From: JAUVKT01 sp942491535
GTDB taxonomy: Bacteria; Bacteroidota; Bacteroidia; Bacteroidales; VadinHA17
Assembly: GCA_942491535.1 (NCBI GenBank)
Contig: CALOBV010000024.1
Location: 186,001-250,000, forward strand
Length of the DNA stretch: 64,000 nt
Direction: 5' to 3'
Shown: positions 26,658 to 35,252 of the stretch, piece after piece
How positions within the stretch are numbered: position 1 is the stretch's first letter
How the letters are laid out: every line of letters starts with the position of its first letter
Program-made: the position numbers and the translations under genes
Notes under the pieces: generated by a model
Seen by the model: only the letters and a program-made list of their open reading frames with translations
What the model was told of the DNA's origin: nothing
The model's database searches: none

Positions 26658-27386
26658 ATGAAACTAAGATGTATAGCCATTGATGATGAGCCCCTGGCTC
26701 TTGAAATAATAAGCGATTATGTTTCAAAGGTCCCCTTCCTTGAACTGATTAAGACTTTCGATAATGCTCTCGACTCAATAGATTTTATCAGGACAAGTGA
26801 ACCTGATCTTATGTTCCTGGATATCCAGATGGAATCGTTCACCGGGATACAGCTTGTTCAATCCCTGTCAAAACGACCGGAGGTTATTTTCACAACGGCT
26901 CACGACAACTATGCTGTTGAAGGCTTCGAATTAAATGCTGCTGATTACCTGATGAAACCTATTTCATTCGAAAGGTTTGTAAAAGCAGTCGACAAGGTTT
27001 ATAATAAGCTGCGCCCATATCCTGAAAAGAGAAAATATTCAGAAGTTACAATATCCAATCCGGCAGAAAAGTACTTTTTCGTTAAAACAGAAAACAGGCT
27101 GCAAAAAGTCTTTTACGATGATATCCTCTACATAGAAGGGCAGGGAGATTATCTCAGGATAATTTCGAAGGTTGATAAAATAATGACACTTCAGAATTTC
27201 AAGACCATGTCAACAATATTACCTGCCAATAACTTTATCAGGGTGCATAAATCATATATGGTTGCAATTAATAAGATTGATAGCGTAAGCAGGAATAGAA
27301 TAACGATTGGAGATAGTATAATTCCTATCAGCGACAGCTATAAAAATAACTTCAACGACACAATCAGGGAGAAGGGAATGATTTAA
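26658..27386 (+). CDS. LytTR-family response regulator
   Basis: 242 residues. Receiver domain about 1-120: acidic pocket IAIDDEP, phospho-Asp in LMFLDIQM (about 55), Thr in FTTAHDNYAVEGF, Lys in DYLMKPISF. LytTR DNA-binding domain about 140-240: YFFVKTENRLQKV, ILYIEGQGDYLRI, FIRVHKSYMVAINKID. It forms a two-gene operon with the kinase. Its targets are unknown; the divergent TonB receptor is the nearest candidate. Confidence 0.93.
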   Translation: MKLRCIAIDDEPLALEIISDYVSKVPFLELIKTFDNALDSIDFIRTSEPDLMFLDIQMESFTGIQLVQSLSKRPEVIFTTAHDNYAVEGFELNAADYLMKPISFERFVKAVDKVYNKLRPYPEKRKYSEVTISNPAEKYFFVKTENRLQKVFYDDILYIEGQGDYLRIISKVDKIMTLQNFKTMSTILPANNFIRVHKSYMVAINKIDSVSRNRITIGDSIIPISDSYKNNFNDTIREKGMI

Positions 27387-27431
27387 GTTGCTTTTCCTAT
27401 CTTTGCCCACCTGTAACCGTGTCGTTCTAAT

Positions 27432-28427
27432 ATGAAAAAACATCTTATAAACGCAGCTGTTGGTATTAGCTTCGCCTCCATATTTATGTTCCTGACACTC
27501 AGGAACAAACCCATGGGTGAGATTTTTTCACTCCTGGGTAAAGCTAAACCGGGGTATATCCTCCTGAGCATATTTTTTTTGGGCCTTATTTTCCTTCTCA
27601 GGACACTGCGCTGGCAACTATTTCTAAGTAACAACGAAGAAAATGCGCCGCTGAAGCATGTGGCATACTCTCTTCTTCTGGGTACCTTTATAAATGCATT
27701 TACGCCCAAGCTGGGCGAGATTGTAAGATGTACATCCCTCGAAAAAAGTACAGGTATAAGCACATCAAAGGCAATGGGCACAGTAATCTCAGACAGGGTA
27801 TGGGACCTGGTAGTTCTGATCTCCGGGGTTATTCTGGTGCTCTTATTTGAATTTGACAGACTGGGATCACTTGTACTTGAAGGTTTCGGAAACTTGTTTA
27901 GTTCAATTGGCAACAGGATTATTGGAATACTAATTTTTGCCTTAATAATTATCTCTGTCATCTTAATCGCATGGTTCCTGGCAAAAAGATACGGACTGGC
28001 AGATAGGATTAGAAATTTTGGGAAAGGAGTTGCTTCAACTGCACGCACAACATTCAGAATAAAGAGATCGCGAATATTTGCCCTATATACTCTTATCATA
28101 TGGATCCTGATGATTCTTATGAATTATGCATGCCTGAAGGCTCTGCCATCAACAGATAATCTGAGTCTGTATTTTGCAGCTGTAGCGCTATTTATAGGGA
28201 CGCTGGGATGGGCAATTCCCAGTCCGGCAGGTATTGGAACATCGCACTTCTTTATCTTGCAGTTATTTATCCTTTTCGGACTGAATGAACAATCAGGTGT
28301 CGCATATGGCCTTTTAATAAACGGTGTTCAGGTGTTAATTACATTGGGCTCAGGAGCAATAATGCTTGCAGCAGTCTATCTGTACAGAATTTTAAGACCC
28401 CTGCCGCAGAAGAATGCTGAACAATAA
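27432..28427 (+). CDS. flippase-like integral membrane protein (lysylphosphatidylglycerol synthase TM-region family)
   Basis: 331 residues with about eight to nine hydrophobic helices. Family marks: LRTLRWQLFL near the second helix, LLLGTFINAFTPKLGEIVRC, GTVISDRVWDLV, and the C-terminal GWAIPSPAGIGTSHFFI. Members of this UPF0104/AglD-like family are membrane proteins linked to lipid or glycolipid handling; the soluble MprF synthase domain is absent. It ends 23 bp before the miaB start, so co-transcription is likely. Confidence 0.82.
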   Translation: MKKHLINAAVGISFASIFMFLTLRNKPMGEIFSLLGKAKPGYILLSIFFLGLIFLLRTLRWQLFLSNNEENAPLKHVAYSLLLGTFINAFTPKLGEIVRCTSLEKSTGISTSKAMGTVISDRVWDLVVLISGVILVLLFEFDRLGSLVLEGFGNLFSSIGNRIIGILIFALIIISVILIAWFLAKRYGLADRIRNFGKGVASTARTTFRIKRSRIFALYTLIIWILMILMNYACLKALPSTDNLSLYFAAVALFIGTLGWAIPSPAGIGTSHFFILQLFILFGLNEQSGVAYGLLINGVQVLITLGSGAIMLAAVYLYRILRPLPQKNAEQ

Positions 28428-28450
28428 TATTAGTGCTTGGTTTAGAAACT

Positions 28451-29773
28451 ATGAGTAGAAAATTATATATAGAGACTTACGGGTGCCAGATGAATGTGGC
28501 CGACAGCGAGGTGGTGGTATCGATTATGGAGGAGAAGGGTTACTCGGTGACCGAAGACATTAATTCAGCTGATCTTATTCTTGTAAATACATGCTCGATA
28601 AGGGATAATGCAGAGCAAAGGGTGTGGGGAAGACTCGATCTTTTTAAAAGTATAAAAAGAACCAGGCCCGGTACCCTGGTAGGTGTTATAGGGTGCATGG
28701 CTGAAAGGCTGAAGGAACAACTGCTCGAGGCTGATAAGCTGGTCGACATCGTTGTTGGCCCCGATGCATACCGTGATCTGCCTCGCCTGGTTGGAGAAGC
28801 CTTCGAAGGACACAAGGGGGTAAATGTACTTCTGTCAAGGGAAGAAACTTACTCAGATATATCGCCTGTTAGAATGGACAAGAATGGTGTTTCATCCTTT
28901 GTTTCGATAATGAGGGGCTGTAATAATATGTGTTCGTATTGTGTTGTTCCATATGTGAGAGGGGCAGAAAGAAGCAGGGATCCTGAAACTATACTCAGGG
29001 AGGTTAAAGAACTATTTGAAGATGGGTATCGGGAAGTTACACTCCTGGGTCAAAACGTTGACTCATACAGGTGGAAAGAAGGGAATAGAGAACTCGGCTT
29101 TCATGAACTTCTCGAGAAAGTTGCGCAATTTAATCCATCTATGAGAGTGAGGTTTTCAACATCCCACCCTAAGGATATGTCGGATGATGTACTTCACACA
29201 ATGAGCCGATATGATAATATCTGTAAGCATATTCATCTGCCGGCACAGAGCGGCAGCAGCAAGATACTCGGCTTAATGAACAGAAAATACGACAGGGAAT
29301 GGTATATGGGAAGAATAGAGGCTATTAGAAAAATTCTTCCCGAATGCTCCGTTTCAACCGATATGATTACAGGGTTCTGTACTGAGACCGAGGAAGATCA
29401 CAGTCAATCGCTCAGCCTTATGAAAGAAGTAGGCTACGACTTTGCCTATATGTTTAAATACAGCGAGAGGCCCGATACCAAAGCTGCCCGAAAATATAAG
29501 GATGATGTACCAGAAGAAATAAAAGCCAGGAGACTGAGCGAGATTATAGCATTGCAGAACCGAATGTCGGAGGAAAGCAAGAAAAAAGATATAGGTAAAA
29601 CATTTGAGGTCCTGGTAGAGGGTGTCTCTAAAAAGTCATACAAGGAATTATCGGGTCGCAGTTCTCAAAATAAAGTAGTTGTATTTGCTCGTAAGGATTA
29701 CAAACCTGGTGATTATGTTATGGTAGAAATTGTTGATTGTACTTCAGCAACTTTGAAAGGCATTCCGGTGTAG
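28451..29773 (+). CDS. miaB: tRNA-2-methylthio-N6-dimethylallyladenosine synthase
   Basis: 440 residues from the ATG at 28451; a GTG at 28433 would add six residues unlike the family. N-terminal UPF0004 domain with three cluster cysteines (YGCQMN, NTCSIRDNA, GCMAERL), then the radical SAM domain with CNNMCSYC (after SIMRG) and a C-terminal TRAM domain (about 375-440: GRSSQNKVVVF, GDYVMVEI). It adds the methylthio group to i6A37 of tRNAs reading UNN codons, using two [4Fe-4S] clusters. All six cluster cysteines are present. Confidence 0.95.
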   Translation: MSRKLYIETYGCQMNVADSEVVVSIMEEKGYSVTEDINSADLILVNTCSIRDNAEQRVWGRLDLFKSIKRTRPGTLVGVIGCMAERLKEQLLEADKLVDIVVGPDAYRDLPRLVGEAFEGHKGVNVLLSREETYSDISPVRMDKNGVSSFVSIMRGCNNMCSYCVVPYVRGAERSRDPETILREVKELFEDGYREVTLLGQNVDSYRWKEGNRELGFHELLEKVAQFNPSMRVRFSTSHPKDMSDDVLHTMSRYDNICKHIHLPAQSGSSKILGLMNRKYDREWYMGRIEAIRKILPECSVSTDMITGFCTETEEDHSQSLSLMKEVGYDFAYMFKYSERPDTKAARKYKDDVPEEIKARRLSEIIALQNRMSEESKKKDIGKTFEVLVEGVSKKSYKELSGRSSQNKVVVFARKDYKPGDYVMVEIVDCTSATLKGIPV

Positions 29774-29896
29774 CTTTTCTTAATTATTTGTTTATCAGTT
29801 TATTATAAAATATCGTAACTTTTATTTTTTTGGGATAATTCCAATTTTATGTATAAATTTACGCTGTACATTCACCTAACTATAAAAAAATTGAAT

Positions 29897-30544
29897 ATGA
29901 AAAAGCTAAAAAGCATATTGATAGCCATCTGTGCCCTGATGCTTATTATACCTGTTACACAGGCTCAGGAGTCAGGATTTTCTCCAACAATGGTTGTAAA
30001 GACAAACCCTCTCGCAGCTCTTGGCGGACCCATGTTTATCACAATTATTCCAATTACCGGAGAATATAAGGCTCTCTTTGAGATAAGAACTGCTCCAAAG
30101 CAATCTGTTACGCTGGGGGCTTCATTTCTCGGACCCAGCTTATTGATTAACCTGGATCAACTCGCTGCTGATGATGATGGTATATCACAGCTAAATACTT
30201 CAGGATTCAGGGGCCAGGTATGGTATAAATTTTATATTGGCAGGGACACTGAAGCCCCAAAAGGGTTTTATGTTGGTCCTCATTTCTCTTATGCAAGTGC
30301 CAACCTTATTGTAAATGATGTAGATGAGAATAAACTGGGTATTCAGAAGATAAATTTTAACGGCGTTCTGGGATACCAGATTATCAGTGATGGAGGCTTT
30401 GCTCTTGATATTTTTACAGGACTGGGAGCCAAAAATATTAAATACACTACTGGTGGAGAGTCAGGAGATTTGATTGATGCTGAGCTTGAAGATAAGTTTA
30501 CCCCGGCAGTTGTATTCGGTCTCAATTTCGGGTATGCATTTTAA
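29897..30544 (+). CDS. small outer-membrane beta-barrel protein
   Basis: 215 residues from the ATG at 29897, which opens a signal peptide (MKKLKSILIA to VTQAQ); a longer frame from 29849 is less likely. The mature part alternates short amphipathic strands (MVVKTNPLAALGG, KGFYVGPHFSYASANLIV, AVVFGLNFGYAF) and ends in an aromatic residue. This is the pattern of 8- to 10-strand porin-like proteins, distantly like DUF3575. No ligand can be assigned. A hairpin terminator follows within 45 bp. Confidence 0.75.
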   Translation: MKKLKSILIAICALMLIIPVTQAQESGFSPTMVVKTNPLAALGGPMFITIIPITGEYKALFEIRTAPKQSVTLGASFLGPSLLINLDQLAADDDGISQLNTSGFRGQVWYKFYIGRDTEAPKGFYVGPHFSYASANLIVNDVDENKLGIQKINFNGVLGYQIISDGGFALDIFTGLGAKNIKYTTGGESGDLIDAELEDKFTPAVVFGLNFGYAF

Positions 30545-30585
30545 AATGTCATTCTTGCATTAGAAGGAATTACAAAATAATACAG

Positions 30586-30618
30586 GCAGTCTCCTACTCA
30601 GGAGGCTGCTTTATTATT
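30586..30618. terminator. terminator hairpin shared with aspS 3' end
   Basis: GCAGTCTCCT (30586-30595), loop ACTC, AGGAGGCTGC (30600-30609), then TTTATTATT on the plus strand. The aspS stop codon (30594-30596) lies inside the hairpin. It serves the plus-strand outer-membrane gene and may also end aspS transcripts, as the minus side continues CCTGTATTATTTTG. Confidence 0.6.
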
Positions 30619-32351
30619 AGGCCCAGTTCATCGAGTTGCTCACCTGATATAGTAGAGGGCGAATCAATCATTACATCCCTTCCCTGGTTGTTCTTTGGGA
30701 AAGCAATATAATCACGAATTGTTTCCGAACCGTCAAAGAGAGATGCCATCCTGTCGAAACCAAGCGCTATGCCACCATGTGGCGGTGCGCCATATTTAAA
30801 AGCATTCAGTATAAATCCAAACTGCTCTTCGGCTTCTTCTTTTGTAAATCCAAGTGTTTTAAACATCAGGCTCTGAAGGGCCGAGTCATGAATCCTTACT
30901 GAGCCCCCTCCTATCTCCACTCCGTTTATTACCAGATCATGAGCAATTGCTTTAACCTTCCCGGGATCCTTTTCCATAAGAGGAATATCTTCCTTTCTTG
31001 GAGAAGTAAAAGGGTGATGCATTGCATAATACCTCTGCGTATCTTCATCCCACTCCAGGAGGGGGAAATCAAGTACCCACAGAGGAACAAAAACCTCCGA
31101 ATCGCGCAGGTTTAACCTGTCGCCCATTTCGAGCCTGAGTACACCGAGAGAACTAAGTGTATGTTTTCTATCTCCTGCAAGGATAAGAAGCAGATCGCCT
31201 GGCTTGGCTCCGGTAAACCTGAGCCACTCCCTTAAATTATCTTCAGAATAAAATTTATCGACAGATGACTTAACCGAGCCATCTTCATTGTATTTCACAT
31301 AAACCAATCCTTTGGCACCTATCTGCTGGCTCTTTACAAAATCGGTTAGTTTATCCAGGTCTTTCCTGGAATATTCAGCACATCCAATGGCATTAATAGC
31401 ACCAATATATTCAGCATCTTCGAATACCACAAAGTCATGACCTTTAACCAGGGTCGTGAGATCATTAAATTCCATTCCAAATCGAAGATCAGGCTTATCG
31501 GTGCCATATTTTTCCATTGCTTCATCATAGCTCATCCTTGGGAAGACACCTTCTATCTCAATACCCTTTATTTCTCTGAATAAGTGCTTAAATAATCCTT
31601 CGAAAGTATTAAGAATATCGTCCTGCTCAACAAAGGACAGCTCGCAATCAACCTGGGTGAATTCGGGCTGGCGGTCGGCTCTCAGATCCTCATCCCTGAA
31701 ACATTTCACTATCTGGAAGTACTTATCAAAGCCTGATATCATTAGTAGCTGCTTAAAGGTCTGAGGCGACTGGGGCAGAGCATAAAACTCTCCCTGGTTC
31801 ATTCGCGATGGTACTACAAAATCCCGGGCACCCTCGGGTGTGGATTTGATAAGTACAGGCGTTTCGATCTCAATAAATCCTTCACCGTCGAGATAACGAC
31901 GTACTTCCTGTGCCATCTTATGGCGATGGATAATGCTGTTCTTTACCGGCCCTCGCCTCAAATCAAGATATCTGTACTTCATTCTAAGCTCATCACCGCC
32001 ATCACTCTTATCTTCAATTGTAAAGGGAGGTGTCTCGCTGGGATTTAATATTTTCAGTTCAATAACATCTATCTCTATATCACCTGTTATCATTTTAGGA
32101 TTCTTGTTACTTCTCTCCATAACCTGTCCATGTGCCTGGATTACAAATTCGCGGCCAAGCTTTCTTGCTTCTTTACATAAATCAGAACGAGTCTCCATAT
32201 TAAATACGAGCTGGGTCTTCCCATACCTGTCGCGCAGATCAATAAATGTCATCCCTCCCAGGTCTCTCGATTTATGAATCCATCCGCTTAACTTAACTTT
32301 TTCACCTACATTGTTGATCTTCAACTCCCCACAAGTGTGTGTCCTGTACAT
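30594..32351 (-). CDS. aspS: aspartyl-tRNA synthetase
   Basis: 585 residues from the ATG at 32351. The frame is open to 32417, but a -7 box at 32374-32381 and heptamer repeats lie in the extension, so the shorter start is chosen. Bacterial-type AspRS: OB-fold anticodon-binding domain about 1-110 (MYRTHTCGEL, LSGWIHKSRDLGGMTFIDLR), class II motif 2 (FRDEDLRADRQPEFTQVD), the GAD insertion about 290-400, and motif 3 GIALGFDRM near the C-terminus. It charges tRNA-Asp in the cytoplasm. Length is close to the 590 residues of E. coli AspRS. Confidence 0.95.
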   Translation of the reverse strand: MYRTHTCGELKINNVGEKVKLSGWIHKSRDLGGMTFIDLRDRYGKTQLVFNMETRSDLCKEARKLGREFVIQAHGQVMERSNKNPKMITGDIEIDVIELKILNPSETPPFTIEDKSDGGDELRMKYRYLDLRRGPVKNSIIHRHKMAQEVRRYLDGEGFIEIETPVLIKSTPEGARDFVVPSRMNQGEFYALPQSPQTFKQLLMISGFDKYFQIVKCFRDEDLRADRQPEFTQVDCELSFVEQDDILNTFEGLFKHLFREIKGIEIEGVFPRMSYDEAMEKYGTDKPDLRFGMEFNDLTTLVKGHDFVVFEDAEYIGAINAIGCAEYSRKDLDKLTDFVKSQQIGAKGLVYVKYNEDGSVKSSVDKFYSEDNLREWLRFTGAKPGDLLLILAGDRKHTLSSLGVLRLEMGDRLNLRDSEVFVPLWVLDFPLLEWDEDTQRYYAMHHPFTSPRKEDIPLMEKDPGKVKAIAHDLVINGVEIGGGSVRIHDSALQSLMFKTLGFTKEEAEEQFGFILNAFKYGAPPHGGIALGFDRMASLFDGSETIRDYIAFPKNNQGRDVMIDSPSTISGEQLDELGLIIKQPPE

Positions 32352-32373
32352 TTCCTTGTTATTTAGATTTCTG

Positions 32374-32381
32374 CAAAGATA
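32374..32381 (-). promoter_or_regulatory. -7 promoter box TATCTTTG of aspS
   Basis: Exact TAnnTTTG on the minus strand, 22 bp upstream of the chosen aspS start, giving a leader of about 15-17 nt. It supports the 32351 start. Confidence 0.55.
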
Positions 32382-32391
32382 ATTAAGAAAA

Positions 32392-32583
32392 GGCAAAGGG
32401 CATAGGGCAAAGGGCATAGGGGAGGAAAAAAGGTTTAAACTGCCTGCCTGCCGGTAGGCAGGGGTTGAAACTGGGTTGATAAAGTTGAATTAGTAATGCT
32501 TACAAATCCAATAAACTCCCTGCCCCGTTCGCCGTAGCTATAGCGAAGGCGGGCTCCTTGCCCCATGCTCCATGCCCCCTGCT
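32392..32583. repeat. composite intergenic repeats between aspS and tadA
   Basis: 32392-32419: four heptamers (GGCAAAG, GGCATAG, GGCAAAG, GGCATAG). 32443-32462: palindrome with arms CCTGCCT/AGGCAGG. 32463-32492: GTTGAAACT/GTTGATAAA units of the 9-bp family. 32528-32547: dyad TTCGC...GCGAA. 32554-32581: four heptamers (CTCCTTG, CCCCATG, CTCCATG, CCCCCTG). No coding sequence is seen in this divergent gap. Confidence 0.7.
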
Positions 32584-32602
32584 AATACTCAAACCTTTTT
32601 TA

Positions 32603-32610
32603 TACTTTTG
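32603..32610 (+). promoter_or_regulatory. -7 promoter box TACTTTTG of tadA
   Basis: Exact TAnnTTTG, 14 bp before the tadA ATG. It merges into the palindrome TTTGTACAAA (32607-32616). Confidence 0.55.
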
Positions 32611-32624
32611 TACAAACTATTTTA

Positions 32625-33080
32625 ATGGACGAGATTTTATCGGATGAATATTTCATGAAGGCAGCCCTCAGGGAGGCCGAAGAAGCTTTCTCAAAGGACG
32701 AGGTTCCGGTAGGAGCTGTAGTAGTATGTAATAAGAAGATTATTGCCAGGGCACATAATCTGACCGAAACATTAAACGACCCCACAGCGCATGCAGAAAT
32801 GCAGGTTATTACCGCAGCTACATCATACCTTGGAGGAAAATATCTTACAGATTGTACGGTTTATATTACCCTCGAACCGTGTACTATGTGCGCCGGAGCC
32901 CTATACTGGTGCCAACCCGACAGGATTGTTTATGGCGCCAGCGATCAAAAGAGAGGATATACAATTAATAACCGCAAATCTCTTCACCCTAAAACACAAG
33001 TTGATAAGGGTGTTATGGAAAATGAATGTTCTGCTATTCTAAAAGAATTTTTTGTTTCAAAAAGAAGAAATAATACCTGA
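32625..33080 (+). CDS. tadA: tRNA-specific adenosine deaminase
   Basis: 151 residues, zinc-dependent cytidine-deaminase fold. The catalytic set is complete: HAEMQVI (His zinc ligand and catalytic Glu, about 57-59) and PCTMCAGAL (two Cys zinc ligands, about 87-92). The early block EVPVGAVVV and NDPTAHAE are typical of TadA. It makes inosine at the wobble position of tRNA-Arg(ACG). Start fixed by a promoter box 14 bp upstream. Length is usual for the family. Confidence 0.92.
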   Translation: MDEILSDEYFMKAALREAEEAFSKDEVPVGAVVVCNKKIIARAHNLTETLNDPTAHAEMQVITAATSYLGGKYLTDCTVYITLEPCTMCAGALYWCQPDRIVYGASDQKRGYTINNRKSLHPKTQVDKGVMENECSAILKEFFVSKRRNNT

Positions 33081-33122
33081 GATATTCTTGAAGTTTTATT
33101 GGAGCATTTCAAAAATTTGATT

Positions 33123-33130
33123 TAGGTTTG
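33123..33130 (+). promoter_or_regulatory. -7 promoter box TAGGTTTG
   Basis: Exact TAnnTTTG, 16 bp before the next start, continuing into the palindrome TTTGTACAAA (33127-33136). Confidence 0.5.
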
Positions 33131-33146
33131 TACAAAGTTTTCTTAT

Positions 33147-33626
33147 ATGACCTTTGATAACGGCAGAACTATTATTTCATTAAGGCTCAGACTATTTATA
33201 GCCACTGTTCTTCTGATTGTTTATTTATACCTGGTTTATTTCGGGAAAGAACTTAATTTTCCTCTCCTGGGACTCGAGTCTAATGTGTGGACAACAATTA
33301 TTCTGATAATTTATACAATTATTGCATTTTACCCCCTGGTACTTAACTACAGTTATATCTATTTTTCTGATGATGGGCCATTGATTGTATTCAGATATTA
33401 TACCGTTGGAATGTTCGCAGGGAAAAAACAATCTATTGAAATTCCAAGAAAAGAATTTGCGGGATACAAAATTGAGAATCACCTGGTGTTTTTTAAAAAG
33501 ATTATTCTTTCAAGGAAAATTGACAGACGAATTGCTAATTATCCTTCAATTCATCTTAGCTCACTAAGGAAAAAAGAAATGGTGAAATTATTATCATCAC
33601 TTGATTCATTTTCGCCAGCTAAATAA
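33147..33626 (+). CDS. two-helix membrane protein with cytoplasmic PH-like domain, unknown function
   Basis: 159 residues that I do not recognise as a named family. Two hydrophobic helices (about 13-32 and 47-67) are followed by a mixed beta/alpha region (about 70-159: YIYFSDDGPLIVFRYYTV, SIEIPRKEFAGYKIENH), laid out like bacterial PH-domain membrane proteins. The gene at 55780 has the same plan. It has its own promoter box, so it is probably transcribed separately from tadA. Confidence 0.65.
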   Translation: MTFDNGRTIISLRLRLFIATVLLIVYLYLVYFGKELNFPLLGLESNVWTTIILIIYTIIAFYPLVLNYSYIYFSDDGPLIVFRYYTVGMFAGKKQSIEIPRKEFAGYKIENHLVFFKKIILSRKIDRRIANYPSIHLSSLRKKEMVKLLSSLDSFSPAK

Positions 33627-33629
33627 TTA

Positions 33630-33683
33630 TTAACTCATGAGTTAAATCATTTTATTTGAATTGAAAGGAAGGCAATTTTGCCT
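33630..33683. promoter_or_regulatory. two palindromes upstream of gdhA
   Basis: 33630-33645 is a perfect 16-bp palindrome TTAACTCATGAGTTAA. 33670-33683 is AGGCAATTTTGCCT, with 6-bp arms and a 2-nt spacer. They lie 40-95 bp before the gdhA start and are candidate operators. The same sites are not seen before the second gdhA gene. Confidence 0.4.
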
Positions 33684-33725
33684 AATAAATAAACAACATT
33701 AATTAATCTATAATAATTTAATATA

Positions 33726-35063
33726 ATGAACGTAGATAAGGTACTTAACGAACTTGAAAAGAAGCATCCCGGCGAAGTTGAATATTTACAGGCCGTCAGG
33801 GAAGTTCTTGAGTCAATTGAGGAGGTCTATAATGAAAACCCACAATTTGAAGCTGCTAATATTGTGGAGCGTTTAATCGAGCCAGACAGGATCTTTACAT
33901 TTAAGATTCCATGGCTTGATGATGAGGGTAATACCCATGTCAATCTGGGCTACCGTATTCAGTTTAATGGTGCAATAGGACCTTACAAAGGGGGCTTAAG
34001 ATTCCACCCGAGTGTGAACCTTAGTATTTTGAAATTCCTTGGTTTTGAACAGATCTTTAAAAACTCTCTTACTACTCTCCCGATGGGAGGAGGTAAAGGT
34101 GGATCTGATTTCAACCCTAAAGGTAAATCAGATGCAGAAATAATGAGATTCTGCCAGGCCTTTATGCTTGAACTATGGAAATATATCGGCCCTGAAACAG
34201 ATGTTCCAGCAGGAGATATAGGTGTTGGCGGACGAGAAATCGGTTACCTCTTTGGAATGTACAAAAAGCTGGCAAGAGAACATACAGGAGTTCTGACAGG
34301 AAAAGGCCTTAATTGGGGTGGATCAATCATGAGACCAGAGGCAACAGGTTTTGGTAATGTATACTTTGCCAAGGAAATGCTGGCTACAAAGAATGAAACT
34401 TTTAAAGGCAAGAGAGTTGCTATCTCAGGATTTGGAAATGTAGCATGGGGTGCAGTCCAGAAGGTTACTGAGCTGGGAGGTAAAGTAGTTACACTGTCTG
34501 GACCTGACGGTTATATCTATGATGCAGAAGGTGTTTCGGGCGAAAAGATTGAATATATGCTTGAGCTTCGTGCTTCAAATGAAGATATTGTTAAGCCTTA
34601 TTCATACGAGTTCCAGGGAGTTGAGTTTCACGAAGGCAAACACCCATGGGAAGTAAAGGTTGATATTGCGCTTCCTTGTGCTACACAAAATGAACTTAAT
34701 GCAGAGGACGCCGAGAACCTGATTAAAAATGGATGTATATGTGTAAGCGAAGGTGCTAATATGCCCTGTACACCAGAAGCTATTGAGATCTTCCAGAAAA
34801 ACAAGATTCTCTATGGTCCGGGAAAAGCAGCTAATGCAGGTGGTGTTGCAACATCAGGACTGGAGATGTCACAAAACTCACTCAAACTTCACTGGGGAAG
34901 TAACGAAGTTGATGGCAGACTGCACGAGATAATGGTAAATATCCATGAAGCATGTGTAAAATACGGAACAGATGAAGATGGATATGTTGACTATGTTAAG
35001 GGAGCAAATATTGCAGGATTCCTGAAAGTAGCAAATGCAATGCTGGATCAGGGAGTGCTGTAG
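33726..35063 (+). CDS. gdhA: hexameric glutamate dehydrogenase (paralogue 1)
   Basis: 445 residues, the length of hexameric class I (usually NADP-linked) enzymes. Substrate and catalytic region about 85-170: GPYKGGLRFHPSVNLSILKF, LPMGGGKGGSDFNPKGKSD (catalytic Lys), PAGDIGVGGREIG. Rossmann domain about 200-380 with the dinucleotide loop SGFGNVAWGA. C-terminal GPGKAANAGGVATSGLEMSQ. It converts 2-oxoglutarate and ammonia to glutamate or the reverse. Own leader with two palindromes and its own terminator, so monocistronic. A second copy lies 1.5 kb downstream beyond dprA. Confidence 0.95.
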   Translation: MNVDKVLNELEKKHPGEVEYLQAVREVLESIEEVYNENPQFEAANIVERLIEPDRIFTFKIPWLDDEGNTHVNLGYRIQFNGAIGPYKGGLRFHPSVNLSILKFLGFEQIFKNSLTTLPMGGGKGGSDFNPKGKSDAEIMRFCQAFMLELWKYIGPETDVPAGDIGVGGREIGYLFGMYKKLAREHTGVLTGKGLNWGGSIMRPEATGFGNVYFAKEMLATKNETFKGKRVAISGFGNVAWGAVQKVTELGGKVVTLSGPDGYIYDAEGVSGEKIEYMLELRASNEDIVKPYSYEFQGVEFHEGKHPWEVKVDIALPCATQNELNAEDAENLIKNGCICVSEGANMPCTPEAIEIFQKNKILYGPGKAANAGGVATSGLEMSQNSLKLHWGSNEVDGRLHEIMVNIHEACVKYGTDEDGYVDYVKGANIAGFLKVANAMLDQGVL

Positions 35064-35085
35064 GATATATTTTTTCGATAAACTA

Positions 35086-35117
35086 AACCGTCACAGACTA
35101 CTGTGGCGGTTATTTTT
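35086..35117 (+). terminator. Rho-independent terminator after gdhA paralogue 1
   Basis: Arms AACCGTCACAG (35086-35096) and CTGTGGCGGTT (35101-35111) with one G-T pair and loop ACTA, followed by ATTTTTG. Confidence 0.8.
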
Positions 35118-35132
35118 GTGCCCTATTAAACC

Positions 35133-35211
35133 TTTTCAAACTAATTCTCAACTCAGTTTCAACTTTTTCAGCTTTTTCAATCTTTTTTCAACTTTTTCAG
35201 CTTTTTCAACC
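35133..35211. repeat. 9-bp family repeat array (TTTTCAAC units)
   Basis: About eight degenerate copies of TTTTCAACT / TTTTCAGCT / TTTTCAATC with roughly 9-bp spacing, on the pyrimidine-rich plus strand. It lies between the gdhA terminator and dprA. The same unit occurs at 14049-14096 and about 6524-6565, and as its complement at 60771-60815. Confidence 0.65.
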
Positions 35212-35252
35212 TTCTTCTTCCTATCTTTATTATTGGAATAAAACGCTGCCCT

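Noticed and set aside
27383..28099. Long minus-strand open frame opposite the flippase-like gene
   Set aside because: Shadow of a well-supported membrane-protein gene on the plus strand.
35035..35241. Phe/Ser-rich small open frame after the first gdhA
   Set aside because: It reads through the gdhA end, the terminator and the TTTTCAAC repeats.
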